Shown in pieces: positions 8,326 through 17,291 of a stretch of DNA of 53,685 bases (position 1 is its first letter; every line of letters begins with the position of its first letter). Source of the DNA: Spartobacteria bacterium UBA5019 (GTDB lineage: Bacteria; Verrucomicrobiota; Verrucomicrobiia; Chthoniobacterales; Terrimicrobiaceae); assembly GCA_002396485.1 (NCBI GenBank), contig DGXZ01000071.1:1-53685 (forward strand), in the 5' to 3' direction. Below the pieces are notes generated by a model. That model saw only the letters and a program-made list of their open reading frames with translations. It was not told the origin of the DNA and did no database searches. A program made the translations under genes and the position numbers.

Positions 8326-9222
8326 ATGAACACCCAGCTGAACTACCATCATCTGCGCTATTTTTTAGCCGTCGCGACTTGCGGGGGCATCACATCCGCC
8401 GCAGAGGCGCTCCATGTTTCGGCTCCGACGCTGAGCGCCCAGGTGCGCGAGTTGGAGGAGTTCTTTGGCACCACACTTTTCCGACGCGAGGGACGCCGCA
8501 TGACGCCAACCGAAACCGGCAGACACCTTCTGGGTTATGCGGAGAGGATTTTTTCCATGGGTGATGAGATGGTGGATTCCGTGAAACGCGGCGGATTCAG
8601 TGGACCAGGAACTGTTTTTCTCGGAGTGGCTGATGCCGTTCCCAAGCTGCTTGCAGCGCGCCTGCTTGAGCGTGCCTGCGAGATGGCGCCCGGTCTCCGC
8701 GTTGTCGTGCGAGAGGGTCTGCCTCAAGAATTGTGGGGAGCGCTTTCCACGCATCAGATCGATCTTGTGCTGGCGAACGAGGCCCCGCCACCGACACGCA
8801 TGAATCTTCCGCCTGGAATTCGCATCGGCAGAATGAGGGTCGTGTTTGCAGCAGCACCGAAGATCGTCGCTTCCTACCGAAAAAAAGGAGATCCTTCAGA
8901 GCTTCCGATTCTGGCACCAGCCCGAGAATCCATTCTTCGCCGCGAACTCGAACAGTGGTGGGCGGAAAAAGGCATCACTCCCCTCATCAAAGCCGAGTTC
9001 GATGACGGAGCCGCCATGCTGGAACTTGCCGCAAGAGGCCTTGGAGCTGCTCCAGTGCACGAGCCGGTCCTCAAGGATGTCTGCAAGCGCTATGGTCTGA
9101 CGGCACTTCCCTTCCGCTGCGAAATCGAGGACGACCTGTTTGTGGTCACTGGCGAGCGGCAATACAGCCATGCAGGTGTTTCAGCTCTCATGGAGACCGC
9201 CCGGGGAATTTTAAAGGCGTGA
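8326..9222 (+). CDS. LysR-family regulator, NhaR-like
   Basis: A 298-aa LysR-type regulator. The helix-turn-helix at residues ~5-65 reads NYHHLRYFLAVATCGGITSA, then AAEALHVSAPTLSAQVRELE. The effector domain is closer to NhaR than to most LysR proteins (GVADAVPKLLAARLLE; FDDGAAMLELAARGLGAAPV). NhaR activates Na+/H+ antiporter genes in response to Na+, but no antiporter gene is near, so the target is open. I chose ATG 8326; the frame extends to TTG 8275 but the extra 17 residues lie in AT-rich promoter-like DNA. It is divergent from the Zn peptidase. Confidence 0.85.
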   Translation: MNTQLNYHHLRYFLAVATCGGITSAAEALHVSAPTLSAQVRELEEFFGTTLFRREGRRMTPTETGRHLLGYAERIFSMGDEMVDSVKRGGFSGPGTVFLGVADAVPKLLAARLLERACEMAPGLRVVVREGLPQELWGALSTHQIDLVLANEAPPPTRMNLPPGIRIGRMRVVFAAAPKIVASYRKKGDPSELPILAPARESILRRELEQWWAEKGITPLIKAEFDDGAAMLELAARGLGAAPVHEPVLKDVCKRYGLTALPFRCEIEDDLFVVTGERQYSHAGVSALMETARGILKA

Positions 9223-9300
9223 ATCGCATACCGCGCCTTGAATCCAGAGCGCCAAGAGGCAATTCTTCCACACGCACAAAACCACACGCTCAACACCGAA

Positions 9301-10425
9301 ATGTCATCCATCCTGTCCAACGCCCACAAACACATCCTTGATCTCGTCGCCTACGAACCAGGCAAACCCGTGGAGGAACTCGCCCGAGAGATGGGTCTGG
9401 AGCCATCTCAAATCATCAAGCTCGCCTCGAATGAAAATCCACTCGGTCCATCCCCTGCCGCTCTTCAAGCCATGCGGGACACTCTGGAGCGCTCCCACTT
9501 CTACCCGGATGGCGGCGCGTGGGCCCTTCGCAACGCGATTGCCGAAAAATTGGATCTGAAGAGAGAGAATGTCATTCTTGGGAATGGCTCGAACGAAATC
9601 ATCGAATTCATTGGCCACGCCTTTCTGAAGCCTGGCGACGAAGTAGTGACGGCAGGCCATGCCTTCGCGGTTTACAATCTCATGGCCCAACTCTTCGGAG
9701 CCCGCACCGTTGAGGTTCCCGATCCCGGCTTCACGCACGACTTGGAGGCAATGCTGGCGGCAGTCACTCCCAAGACCCGCCAACTCTTCATCGCCAACCC
9801 CAATAACCCAACCGGCACGCTGGTTGGGCAAGAGGCGATTGACCGTTTCATGGAGCGGGTGCCCGAGCATGTACTGGTGATTTTTGATGAAGCGTATTTC
9901 GAGTTTCTCGACAATCCGCCTGATGTTCTCCGCTATGTGCGCGAGGATCGGAATGTCGTGGTGATGCGCACATTCTCCAAAATCCAGGGCCTCGCCAACC
10001 TGCGCATTGGCTACGGCCTGGCTCCGGCACGGATCGCCGAAGTGCTCCAAAAGACACGCCAACCGTTCAACGCAAATGGCATTGCCCAAGCGGGGGCACT
10101 GGCCGGTCTGCGCGACGAGGTGCACATGCGCCGCACCCGTGAACTCACGCATGATGGCAGGAATTATCTGGAAGCCGAGTTCACTAAAATGGGCCTGACC
10201 TTTGTCCCCAGCGTTGCGAATTTTGTTTTGGTTCAGGTTGGTGATGGAGATGCCGTTTTCAAAGCCCTCCTGAAGCGCGGCGTCATCGTTCGAGCCATGC
10301 GGAGTTACAAACTTCCGGACTGGATTCGAGTTTCCGTGGGAACGATGGAACAAAACCGCCGCTTCATCGAGGAACTCGAGCTTCTCAACAAGGCAGGCCT
10401 TTTCAAAACGGGCAAAACTGCCTGA
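9301..10425 (+). CDS. hisC: Histidinol-phosphate aminotransferase
   Basis: A 374-aa class I/II PLP-dependent aminotransferase of the HisC type. It has IKLASNENPLGPSP near the N-terminus, YPDGGAWALRNAIA, NPNNPTGT, VIFDEAYFEF, and TFSKIQGLANLRIGYG with the PLP-binding Lys. The usual motif is SKAYGLAGLR, so IQ and N are mild departures. HisC converts imidazole-acetol phosphate to histidinol phosphate and may also act on aromatic amino acids. ATG 9301 fits the family start; the frame extends upstream to 9238. Its TGA overlaps the mnmE ATG (TGATG, 10423-10427). Confidence 0.93.
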   Translation: MSSILSNAHKHILDLVAYEPGKPVEELAREMGLEPSQIIKLASNENPLGPSPAALQAMRDTLERSHFYPDGGAWALRNAIAEKLDLKRENVILGNGSNEIIEFIGHAFLKPGDEVVTAGHAFAVYNLMAQLFGARTVEVPDPGFTHDLEAMLAAVTPKTRQLFIANPNNPTGTLVGQEAIDRFMERVPEHVLVIFDEAYFEFLDNPPDVLRYVREDRNVVVMRTFSKIQGLANLRIGYGLAPARIAEVLQKTRQPFNANGIAQAGALAGLRDEVHMRRTRELTHDGRNYLEAEFTKMGLTFVPSVANFVLVQVGDGDAVFKALLKRGVIVRAMRSYKLPDWIRVSVGTMEQNRRFIEELELLNKAGLFKTGKTA

Positions 10426-11753
10426 TGAGCTTCTCATCGGATACAATCGCTGCCATCGCAACGCCTCCCGGCGAAGGAGCCATTGCAATGGTTCGTATTT
10501 CGGGCCCTGATGCGGCACCCATCGTAGCCCGCATTTTCAGGTCCTCAGCGAAACACCCTGTCCCGCGCCAAGCGACATTTGGAAAAATCCATGACGGCGA
10601 CGTTGTTCTCGATCAGGTATTGGTCACGACATTTCGAGCGCCAGCAAGTTTCACCGGCGAGAATATGGCCGAGATCACCTGCCACGGAGGCATCCTGCTC
10701 GCCGCACGCATTCTTGAAACCGTGCTTCGCTCCGGCGCTCGCGCCGCCGATGCGGGAGAGTTTTCCCAACGGGCGTTTTTCAATGGCAAAATCGACCTCA
10801 CCCGCGCCGAGGCGATCATGGACATCATCCGCGCTCGCACCCCACCCGCACTGCGAGCGGCAGCACTTCAACTTGAAGGTCGGCTTGGCAAGGAAATCAT
10901 GGCACTGCGCGATAGCGTGCTGGAGGTCGTTGCACATATCGAAGCCTGGATTGATTTTCCCGAAGAGGGCATCGATCCGGCAACCGGCCGCCATCTCCAG
11001 GAAAAAGTCAACGCCGCGATCGAGCGCACGGAACGATTACTATCCACAGCCGATGAAGGCCGCATCCTACGCGAAGGAATTCGTGTGGCCATCGTGGGAC
11101 TTCCCAATGCCGGGAAATCCAGCCTCCTGAACCGTCTGCTCGGCATGGACCGCGCCATCGTCAGCGAGATTCCAGGCACGACCCGCGATACCATCGAAGA
11201 GTCGGCCTGCCTACGCGGCATCCTTTTCCGCCTCACAGACACGGCCGGTCTCCGGGAAACCAACGACCCCGTTGAGCGAGAGGGAGTCGCCCGCAGCGGG
11301 CGTGCCATGGAAACCGCCGATCTCGTGCTGCACATTTTCGATGCCAGCGCCACGACACCACCAGCACCTTTGAATGATCGCGAAATACTGGTCGCCAATA
11401 AATGCGACCTTCTCCCATCGGGTTCTAAGAAACATACCGGTGCCATCGCCGTCTCATCTCTCACAGGCGAAGGATTTGATGCGCTCCTTGACGCCATGAC
11501 GAGCGCCAACGGTGCAAAACAACTCCCTGCCGGAGAGTCTCTCGCCGCAATCAACGCGCGCCACAAGGCGCTCCTGGAATCCGCCGCCACATCCCTGCGC
11601 GCCGCCGCCGAGCTCGTTCAAACCAGCGCTCCGCCGGAACTCGCCGCAGTGGAACTCCGTTCCTCGCTCGACGCACTGGGGCGAATCGTTGGAGCGACTG
11701 ACACAGAAGACATCTTGGGTGAAATCTTCAGCAGATTCTGCATTGGAAAATAA
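10425..11753 (+). CDS. mnmE: tRNA modification GTPase MnmE
   Basis: A complete 442-aa MnmE. The N-terminal formyl-THF-binding domain starts DTIAAIATPPGEGAIAMVRI and contains CHGG and AGEFSQRAFFNGKIDLTRAE. The embedded G domain has G1 GLPNAGKSS (~225), G2/G3 PGTTRDT and DTAGLRE, and G4 NKCD (~325). The C-terminal motif is FCIGK with the essential Cys. With MnmG it installs the cmnm5 group on U34 of tRNAs. It is translationally coupled to hisC. Confidence 0.97.
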   Translation: MSFSSDTIAAIATPPGEGAIAMVRISGPDAAPIVARIFRSSAKHPVPRQATFGKIHDGDVVLDQVLVTTFRAPASFTGENMAEITCHGGILLAARILETVLRSGARAADAGEFSQRAFFNGKIDLTRAEAIMDIIRARTPPALRAAALQLEGRLGKEIMALRDSVLEVVAHIEAWIDFPEEGIDPATGRHLQEKVNAAIERTERLLSTADEGRILREGIRVAIVGLPNAGKSSLLNRLLGMDRAIVSEIPGTTRDTIEESACLRGILFRLTDTAGLRETNDPVEREGVARSGRAMETADLVLHIFDASATTPPAPLNDREILVANKCDLLPSGSKKHTGAIAVSSLTGEGFDALLDAMTSANGAKQLPAGESLAAINARHKALLESAATSLRAAAELVQTSAPPELAAVELRSSLDALGRIVGATDTEDILGEIFSRFCIGK

Positions 11754-11789
11754 TCTTACCCCTTACGAACTCGATCGGACTTTTAGAAT

Positions 11790-13421
11790 ATGAAAAAGCT
11801 TTTTCTCACGGTGTTGGCCACTGCAATTGCTCCCGCCCTGCTTACAAGCTGTGCGCTAGTGAATGTGAAGCTAACCCGGACTCCGAGCGTGACGGCCCAG
11901 CGCACCATCGAGTCGTTAGCCACCACAAGCGAACCCGCCGCGCTTCTGCAAAAGACCGAAGACAAGTCGTTGACTGAATCCGAGCGCATTGAGCTTCTCG
12001 TTCAGGCCCTTCGCAAGACCTCCAAAGCGCGAATTGGAACAGAATTTCAAAAACTGAATCAAATCGCGACCGCTCGTTTGGTTGAAATACTGGCCACTGA
12101 TCATTTCCAGAACAGCGCCATTCGCATCACTCCGGCATCCATCAACACAATCGACCCGCGTCAAGTATCGGAGCTCATAGCCGCCCATTCCATTCAGATC
12201 AAAGGCCTGCGCGAGCGAGTGACCGTGGAAGGAGCAGGAGTCGCGTATGTGGCATGGTTCGCCAAAGGCTCACCCAGTCTGGCCGGACAACCCAGCGCGG
12301 CTCAGACCGGCATGAGCATCCCGGCCACGGCGCTCGTTCGTTTTGATAAAAATGGACCGCTGCTCACATTTTACCGACGCCTCCAGACAGAAAGCATTTT
12401 CCTAAGTGGAAAGAAAGAAACTCTGGCCGCCGATTTTTCGGCGCCGATTGCCTACCTCCTCAGCCAGGGGAAGAATAGTTCCATCGATATCCAGTCTCTA
12501 TTTTTCTCGGATACCAATTTTAAAAACACCGGCCTCCTCCAGATTGATGAATACGATCCCAACAAAATTCCCGTGGTCTTCGTTCACGGCCTGCTCTGCC
12601 GTCCCGAGGCTTGGACCCCTGCAGTGAACCAACTTCTCACCGATCCGGAAATCCGCTCGCGTTATCAATTCTGGTTCTACCTCTACCCCACCGGCCTTCC
12701 TGTCTGGTGGTCCGCCGCAAAACTTCGCACCGAACTCGACCGGTATCGCTCTGTAGTGGACCGCTCCCATAAGAATCCGAAACTCGATCAGATCGTGCTC
12801 GTTGGTCACAGCATGGGGGGTCTCATTTCCAGCCTCATGGTGCGAAAAGGTGGAGAAGATCTCTGGAAGCAGTTCACGGACACCCCGCCGGAGAAGCTGA
12901 AAATCAGCGCCGCAGCCAAGGAAAACCTCTTGAAAATCGTCAACTTCGAGCCCAGGGAGGACATCCGCCGCGTCATCTTCATCTCCACGCCGCACCAAGG
13001 CAGTCAGCTTGCGATGAACCCGCTGGCGGATTTCTTTTCCAATCTGGTTCGCCTGCCAATCCTCAGCACATCGCACGACCGCCTTGTGATGGTCAACTCC
13101 ATCCGAAACCACTTGCGAGACCTCTTTGTGGCCCCAGCCAACAGCATCCGCTTTCTACGGGCAAAGTCCCCACTCCTGCTTGCGATCCTCAAGCTGCCCA
13201 TGTCCGAGCGCGTCACCTACCACTCCGTGATCGGAGACCAAGGCAAAGGCAACACACCAGACAGCTCGGATGGCGTCGTGCCCTACTGGAGTTCGCACCT
13301 GCCCAACGCAAAATCCGAAAAAATCGTCCCGTCTGGCCACGGAGCAAACGAAGATCCGGACGGAATCGAAGAAATCCGCCGCATTCTTCGTTTACATCTT
13401 CTCAAAACTGGGAACCCCTGA
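11790..13421 (+). CDS. Lipoprotein alpha/beta hydrolase
   Basis: A 543-aa putative lipoprotein. The signal peptide has lipobox LTSC with Cys at residue 21. The N-terminal ~250 residues are not recognised. From ~260 an alpha/beta hydrolase fold follows: oxyanion region VVFVHGLLCRPEAW, nucleophile elbow VLVGHSMGG (Ser ~341), FISTPHQGS, Asp in SSDGVVPYWS and His in SGHGANEDP near the end. This is the PGAP1/lipase-like arrangement and all three catalytic candidates are present. It should act on the periplasmic side or on the outer membrane. Specificity (ester, lipid or thioester) cannot be read from the sequence. It lies 36 bp after mnmE and may share its transcript. Confidence 0.85.
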   Translation: MKKLFLTVLATAIAPALLTSCALVNVKLTRTPSVTAQRTIESLATTSEPAALLQKTEDKSLTESERIELLVQALRKTSKARIGTEFQKLNQIATARLVEILATDHFQNSAIRITPASINTIDPRQVSELIAAHSIQIKGLRERVTVEGAGVAYVAWFAKGSPSLAGQPSAAQTGMSIPATALVRFDKNGPLLTFYRRLQTESIFLSGKKETLAADFSAPIAYLLSQGKNSSIDIQSLFFSDTNFKNTGLLQIDEYDPNKIPVVFVHGLLCRPEAWTPAVNQLLTDPEIRSRYQFWFYLYPTGLPVWWSAAKLRTELDRYRSVVDRSHKNPKLDQIVLVGHSMGGLISSLMVRKGGEDLWKQFTDTPPEKLKISAAAKENLLKIVNFEPREDIRRVIFISTPHQGSQLAMNPLADFFSNLVRLPILSTSHDRLVMVNSIRNHLRDLFVAPANSIRFLRAKSPLLLAILKLPMSERVTYHSVIGDQGKGNTPDSSDGVVPYWSSHLPNAKSEKIVPSGHGANEDPDGIEEIRRILRLHLLKTGNP

Positions 13422-13459
13422 GGTTTCTAAAAGGAAAGCTGCTCCGCCTGGTTCTTTGA

Positions 13460-14527
13460 TCACTTCAAGTCGGCTGGCAGCAAGGATTGGAGTGCTTTGA
13501 CATCCTGAACAGAGGTTTTGTCGCAGACCAGGATTGCGTCTGGAGTTTCCACAACAACGAGATTGTTCACGCCGCAAAGGGCGATGAGTCGGCCATTGGA
13601 GACGGCGATGTTATCGCGGGAGCCATGTTGCACAACTGAGCCCCGTTTGCAGTTTCCCTCAGCGTCGGGCGGGATGTGGGCAGGCAGCGCGGTCCAGGCT
13701 CCCACATCATCCCAATCAAAGCTGGCCAGCACAGTGGCGATGCTTTTGGCATTTTCCATTATGGCGTAATCCACGGAAATTTTCGGCAGGGAGGCGAATC
13801 GCGTCGCGAGGTGCGAGGGGAGGTCGTTGATGGACCGCATGGATTCGATGAACTCGGCGAGCGGGGGCAACTGGCGCCTCGCCTCATCGAGAAATGCGGA
13901 AGCGCGCCAGACGAAAATGCCGCTGTTCCAGAGGAAGTTTCCAGCGGCGGTATATTCGCGGGCTTGATCGAGTTCCGGCTTTTCCACAAAGCGCCGCAAG
14001 GCGCGAATGGAACTGCCCTGGGGCCCCTGAGGCAGTGCCTCTGCGGTTTCGAGGTAGCCGTAACCGGTTGCCGGGAACGTGGGGGGGATGCCCAAAGTGG
14101 CAATCGCGCCGGTGCGGACGGCAAGGTCCACCGCATCGCTCAAGCAGGAGCGGAATTTTGCGGTGTCATGAATCATGGCATCCGCCGGAAGAACGATGCA
14201 AACGGCATCCGGGTCGAATGCGCGTGCGATGGCAGTCGCAAGAGCACAGGCCGGTGCGGTGTCGCGTTTGGCTGGTTCGGCGATGATATTCTTCTCCGCC
14301 AAAAACGGGACGGCCACTTTGGTGGATTTCAGTTGAGCGGCGTTGGTCAGAATGAACGTGTTTTCCAAGGAAACGAGCCCTTCCAGCCTTCTCACAGTGG
14401 TTTCCAAGAGCGTGTGCTCATCAAGCAAGCGAAGAAGGTGCTTGGGGGTGCTTTGCCGACTCATCGGCCAGAACCGCTCACCGCTGCCGCCGGCCATTAC
14501 AAAGGCGAAAATTTTACCCAGATTCAT
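13460..14527 (-). CDS. manC: Mannose-1-phosphate guanylyltransferase
   Basis: A 355-aa sugar nucleotidyltransferase of the single-domain GDP-mannose pyrophosphorylase type. It has FAFVMAGGSGERFWPMSRQS, then TPKHLLRLL, EPAKRDTAPACALA, VLPADAMI, GYGYLETAEA, FVEKP, FLWNSGIFVWRA, VDYAIMENA and FDWDDVGAW. It makes GDP-mannose from mannose-1-P and GTP for surface polysaccharides. The length indicates no fused isomerase domain. I prefer the start at 14527 (MNLGKIFAFV). An in-frame ATG at 14539 and a longer frame to 14623 exist, none with a good ribosome-binding site. It converges on the hydrolase gene. Confidence 0.93.
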   Translation of the reverse strand: MNLGKIFAFVMAGGSGERFWPMSRQSTPKHLLRLLDEHTLLETTVRRLEGLVSLENTFILTNAAQLKSTKVAVPFLAEKNIIAEPAKRDTAPACALATAIARAFDPDAVCIVLPADAMIHDTAKFRSCLSDAVDLAVRTGAIATLGIPPTFPATGYGYLETAEALPQGPQGSSIRALRRFVEKPELDQAREYTAAGNFLWNSGIFVWRASAFLDEARRQLPPLAEFIESMRSINDLPSHLATRFASLPKISVDYAIMENAKSIATVLASFDWDDVGAWTALPAHIPPDAEGNCKRGSVVQHGSRDNIAVSNGRLIALCGVNNLVVVETPDAILVCDKTSVQDVKALQSLLPADLK

Positions 14528-14654
14528 CAACGAGATCATGTCCGGAGCGGCCGGAGGCGTCAATTGACCTTCTTTGCAGCCGAGTGAAGTGGGGACAGAA
14601 CCTTGTCTCGAGGTTAGAATCACTGAATTTACTGTTAGTCTCTATAAAAGATGA

Positions 14655-14801
14655 TTATATGAATTTTTTATATGACAAAAGACCATCCACATGTATGGGA
14701 GGTTCCAATTCTTCAAGCGGAACCGCCCCGCCTAGGATGAGACGCGTGTAAGCGGCTCGATCCTCGAGGATATCTCTATTAGCGATGATTGCAGTCTTCA
14801 T
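14655..14801 (-). CDS. Possible 48-aa small protein after tyrS
   Basis: An uninterrupted small frame begins MKTAIIANRDILEDRAAYTR and ends GLLSYKKFI. It has a protein-like composition (acidic and aliphatic, one Gly-Gly turn) and starts 28 bp downstream of the tyrS stop on the same strand. I do not recognise it. It is AT-richer than its neighbours in its last third. It may be a real small gene, a remnant of a longer one, or chance. Confidence 0.3.
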   Translation of the reverse strand: MKTAIIANRDILEDRAAYTRLILGGAVPLEELEPPIHVDGLLSYKKFI

Positions 14802-14828
14802 TGGTAGAAAACCGGTCTTAGAAATCTT

Positions 14829-15992
14829 TCAGACCTTGACCCGAACCGCGCGGGTTTTATCCAGCCTGAGAACTCCGTCCGCATCCAACGGCAACTGAGC
14901 CTTGGGGTCGGTAACTTTTTCGCCCTTCCACTGGATGCTGCCGCCCTCGATGAGGCGGCGGGCATCGGATCGGGAGCGAGTGGTTTGAAAACAGGTGGCA
15001 AAAGCTTCAACCACGACACTCGGAAAATCCCGCGCACCGGCGGGGCTGAAGACGGGCAGGTCGGCGGATTCCAGATCGCGGGAACTGAAGCGCGTGTTGA
15101 ATTCCTCGAGCGCTTTGGAACCCGCCTCGTCACTGTGAAAGCGGGAGGTGATGCGGCGTGCGAGGGCTTTTTTGGCATCCATCGGATGCAAATCCGCCGG
15201 AAGCTTCTCGTGCAGCAAAACCTCGTAGTAACGAACCATCAACTCATCGCTGATGCTCATGATTTTCCCAAACATGTCAGCAGGAACGTCGGTGAGGGCG
15301 ATGTAATTTCCGAGGCTCTTGCTCATCTTCTGATGGCCGTCCAAGCCTTCAAGGATTGGCATGACCATGGCGACCTGTTGTGGCAGGCCCTCCTCGCGTT
15401 GGAGGTCACGCCCGACCATGATGTTGAAAAGCTGGTCGGTGCCGCCGAGTTCCACGTCGGCCTTGATCATGACAGAATCCCAGCCCTGCATGATGGGATA
15501 TTGGATTTCGTGGGCGCGAATAGGGATGCCCTTGTCGAGGCGATCGCGGAAGTCCTCGCGAACAAGCATTTGTTGAAGAGTAACCCGGCTGTTCAGCTTA
15601 ATCACCTCCTCAAAGCTCATGCCCTCGAACCACTCGCCGTTGAAAACGATTTTCGCTCGCTGGCGGTCGAGGATTTTGAATGCCTGCTCCTGAAAACTCT
15701 TCGCATTCGACATGACCTGATCGTGGGTCAGGTGAGGCCGTGTCACCGAGCGTCCACTCGGATCGCCGATCATCGCCGTGAAGTCGCCGATGATGAGAAT
15801 GGCTTCGTGTCCAGCGTCCTGAAAATCCCGCAACTTCGAAAGGGCTATGCTATGGCCGAGATGAATATCCGGCGCAGTCGGATCGACGCCCAGCTTCACT
15901 CGGAGGGGGCGGCCGAGTTTCAGTTTTGCCTCGAGTTCCTCGAGGCTGAGGACTTTGGCGGCACCGCGCGTAAGAAAATCGATATCGGACAT
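14829..15992 (-). CDS. tyrS: Tyrosyl-tRNA synthetase
   Basis: A 387-aa class I aminoacyl-tRNA synthetase. It has the HIGH signature as HLGHS (44-48) after LGVDPTAPDI, the tyrosine pocket EIQYPIMQGWD and ELGGTDQ, and a KMSKS signature near residue 222 in DGHQKMSKSLGN. The C-terminal S4-like domain (DARRLIEGGSIQWKGEKV) is intact. The length and KMSKS spelling fit the TyrZ-like subgroup. It is a housekeeping gene. Two secreted-protein genes lie upstream on the same strand, and the first is 12 bp away. Confidence 0.96.
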   Translation of the reverse strand: MSDIDFLTRGAAKVLSLEELEAKLKLGRPLRVKLGVDPTAPDIHLGHSIALSKLRDFQDAGHEAILIIGDFTAMIGDPSGRSVTRPHLTHDQVMSNAKSFQEQAFKILDRQRAKIVFNGEWFEGMSFEEVIKLNSRVTLQQMLVREDFRDRLDKGIPIRAHEIQYPIMQGWDSVMIKADVELGGTDQLFNIMVGRDLQREEGLPQQVAMVMPILEGLDGHQKMSKSLGNYIALTDVPADMFGKIMSISDELMVRYYEVLLHEKLPADLHPMDAKKALARRITSRFHSDEAGSKALEEFNTRFSSRDLESADLPVFSPAGARDFPSVVVEAFATCFQTTRSRSDARRLIEGGSIQWKGEKVTDPKAQLPLDADGVLRLDKTRAVRVKV

Positions 15993-16004
15993 GTGAAAAA
16001 TGGG

Positions 16005-16574
16005 TCAACGGGGTTTGTTCAACAACTCGCGCACATCGTCAATTGTCATTTCTTTTTTCACCCTGTCGGAAATTTGCTGCATGGCCCCCTGCGCCTCGCC
16101 TGGAACGAGAAAGGGCTGCAAGGGAACTTGTGGCTTTGATGAATTGGCGCTTCGAGATGAGGCAGCGTAGGAGGTCACCGCAGCGGGGTTGACGGAATAA
16201 GACTTCGAAAGCTCGGCTCCGCCGCGAGGCGACAAGGATGCGGGCTTGGCTTCGTAGGTCAGTTGTCCGAACCACGGATTTTTTATGCCAAAAAAAGAAC
16301 GCGAACCCTGAAATTCCTTCATATTGCCGGACTGGGACGTTCCATAGGTTTTATCCGAAACCGGGTAAGCCTGGATCTTGGGACCTGAAGCGCCTTGGTA
16401 GGACTTGGATTGGAGGGGGCTTCCAAGCTCCATGTCGGGCCGCTGTATCCGTTCGAGAAGCTTCTTCTCCTGCTGCTGTGCAGGGAGCGAAGCCGGGACA
16501 AGCAGTGAAATCGCTGCAAACTTGGGGATGAGGTATTTCAATCTGGAGAAGATTACTGTGAGCTTACCGAGCAT
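16005..16574 (-). CDS. Secreted protein of unknown function
   Basis: A 189-aa protein with an N-terminal hydrophobic segment and a likely signal cleavage after PASLPA (~32). The mature part is low in hydrophobics, rich in Ser, Gln and Pro, and ends in a short helical stretch (MTIDDVRELLNKPR). I recognise no domain. Its start lies inside the last codons of the BsuPI-like gene (11-bp overlap), and tyrS starts 12 bp after its stop, so the three are probably one transcript. Confidence 0.6.
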   Translation of the reverse strand: MLGKLTVIFSRLKYLIPKFAAISLLVPASLPAQQQEKKLLERIQRPDMELGSPLQSKSYQGASGPKIQAYPVSDKTYGTSQSGNMKEFQGSRSFFGIKNPWFGQLTYEAKPASLSPRGGAELSKSYSVNPAAVTSYAASSRSANSSKPQVPLQPFLVPGEAQGAMQQISDRVKKEMTIDDVRELLNKPR

Positions 16575-17202
16575 TCACAGGCTGACTGACAGAGTGATCG
16601 GGCTGGGTTTTCAGAGCGGCCTCGACCGAGTAAGCTTGCCCGGCCCGCATTTCACGCGTGGAAATTTTTTCCTGATACTCGATGCGCTCACGGGGGTTGA
16701 TGACGACAATGCCCTCCTCACTCTGGAATCCACGGTCGTCTGACCAGCGTTCGACAACGCCCCCAGAGGCGTTCCTTGCCAGAATCTCGATGTGCTGCGT
16801 GGTCGAGAACTCAAACCTCGTCATCTCATTCGAATTGTTCCACACAGTGTATGTGACGCCCAACTCGCGTTGATTCTGCAAAACCGGATCTTGGGGATTT
16901 ACTGCGAGCGAGGCCGATTCAGAAGCTTGTGGCGAACCACCCAAGTGAATTGGCGGGATCAAACCACTGAAAAAGCTCCCGATTTGTCCAAAAGTGGAGT
17001 CTGGGCCTTTTTTTACACGCGGATATCCCGTCGAGGGCGAATTCCTGAGTTCCGTTTTCAGCACTTCCTCTGCCCGCAATCCTCCCGAAACAAAAAATGG
17101 AGTCGATTCATCCGGAGGTGTCTCGGCAAAAGCAGATGATCCATCCTGAGCCTGGGCAAAGACCATTGGAACAACGAGCAGGAGAGCAGCGAGGCGGTTC
17201 AT
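16564..17202 (-). CDS. Exported protein with BsuPI-like domain
   Basis: A 212-aa protein with a signal peptide (MNRLAALLLVVPMVFAQAQ). Residues ~100-205 resemble the intracellular proteinase inhibitor BsuPI beta-sandwich: LGVTYTVWNNSNEMTRFEFS, then QHIEILARNASGGVVERWSD and GIVVINPRERIEYQEKI. BsuPI itself inhibits subtilisin-type proteases, but most relatives are structural and untested. I chose ATG 17202; the frame upstream to 17238 would disrupt the signal peptide. It overlaps the next gene by 11 bp. Confidence 0.65.
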   Translation of the reverse strand: MNRLAALLLVVPMVFAQAQDGSSAFAETPPDESTPFFVSGGLRAEEVLKTELRNSPSTGYPRVKKGPDSTFGQIGSFFSGLIPPIHLGGSPQASESASLAVNPQDPVLQNQRELGVTYTVWNNSNEMTRFEFSTTQHIEILARNASGGVVERWSDDRGFQSEEGIVVINPRERIEYQEKISTREMRAGQAYSVEAALKTQPDHSVSQPVNAR

Positions 17203-17291
17203 TGAACTATCCGTAAACAAGCAAGCGCGCGGTTGCAAATCCTATCAATCCGAATAAGTTCACGCCGCTCATGGCGAGCTTGCCTACTTTT

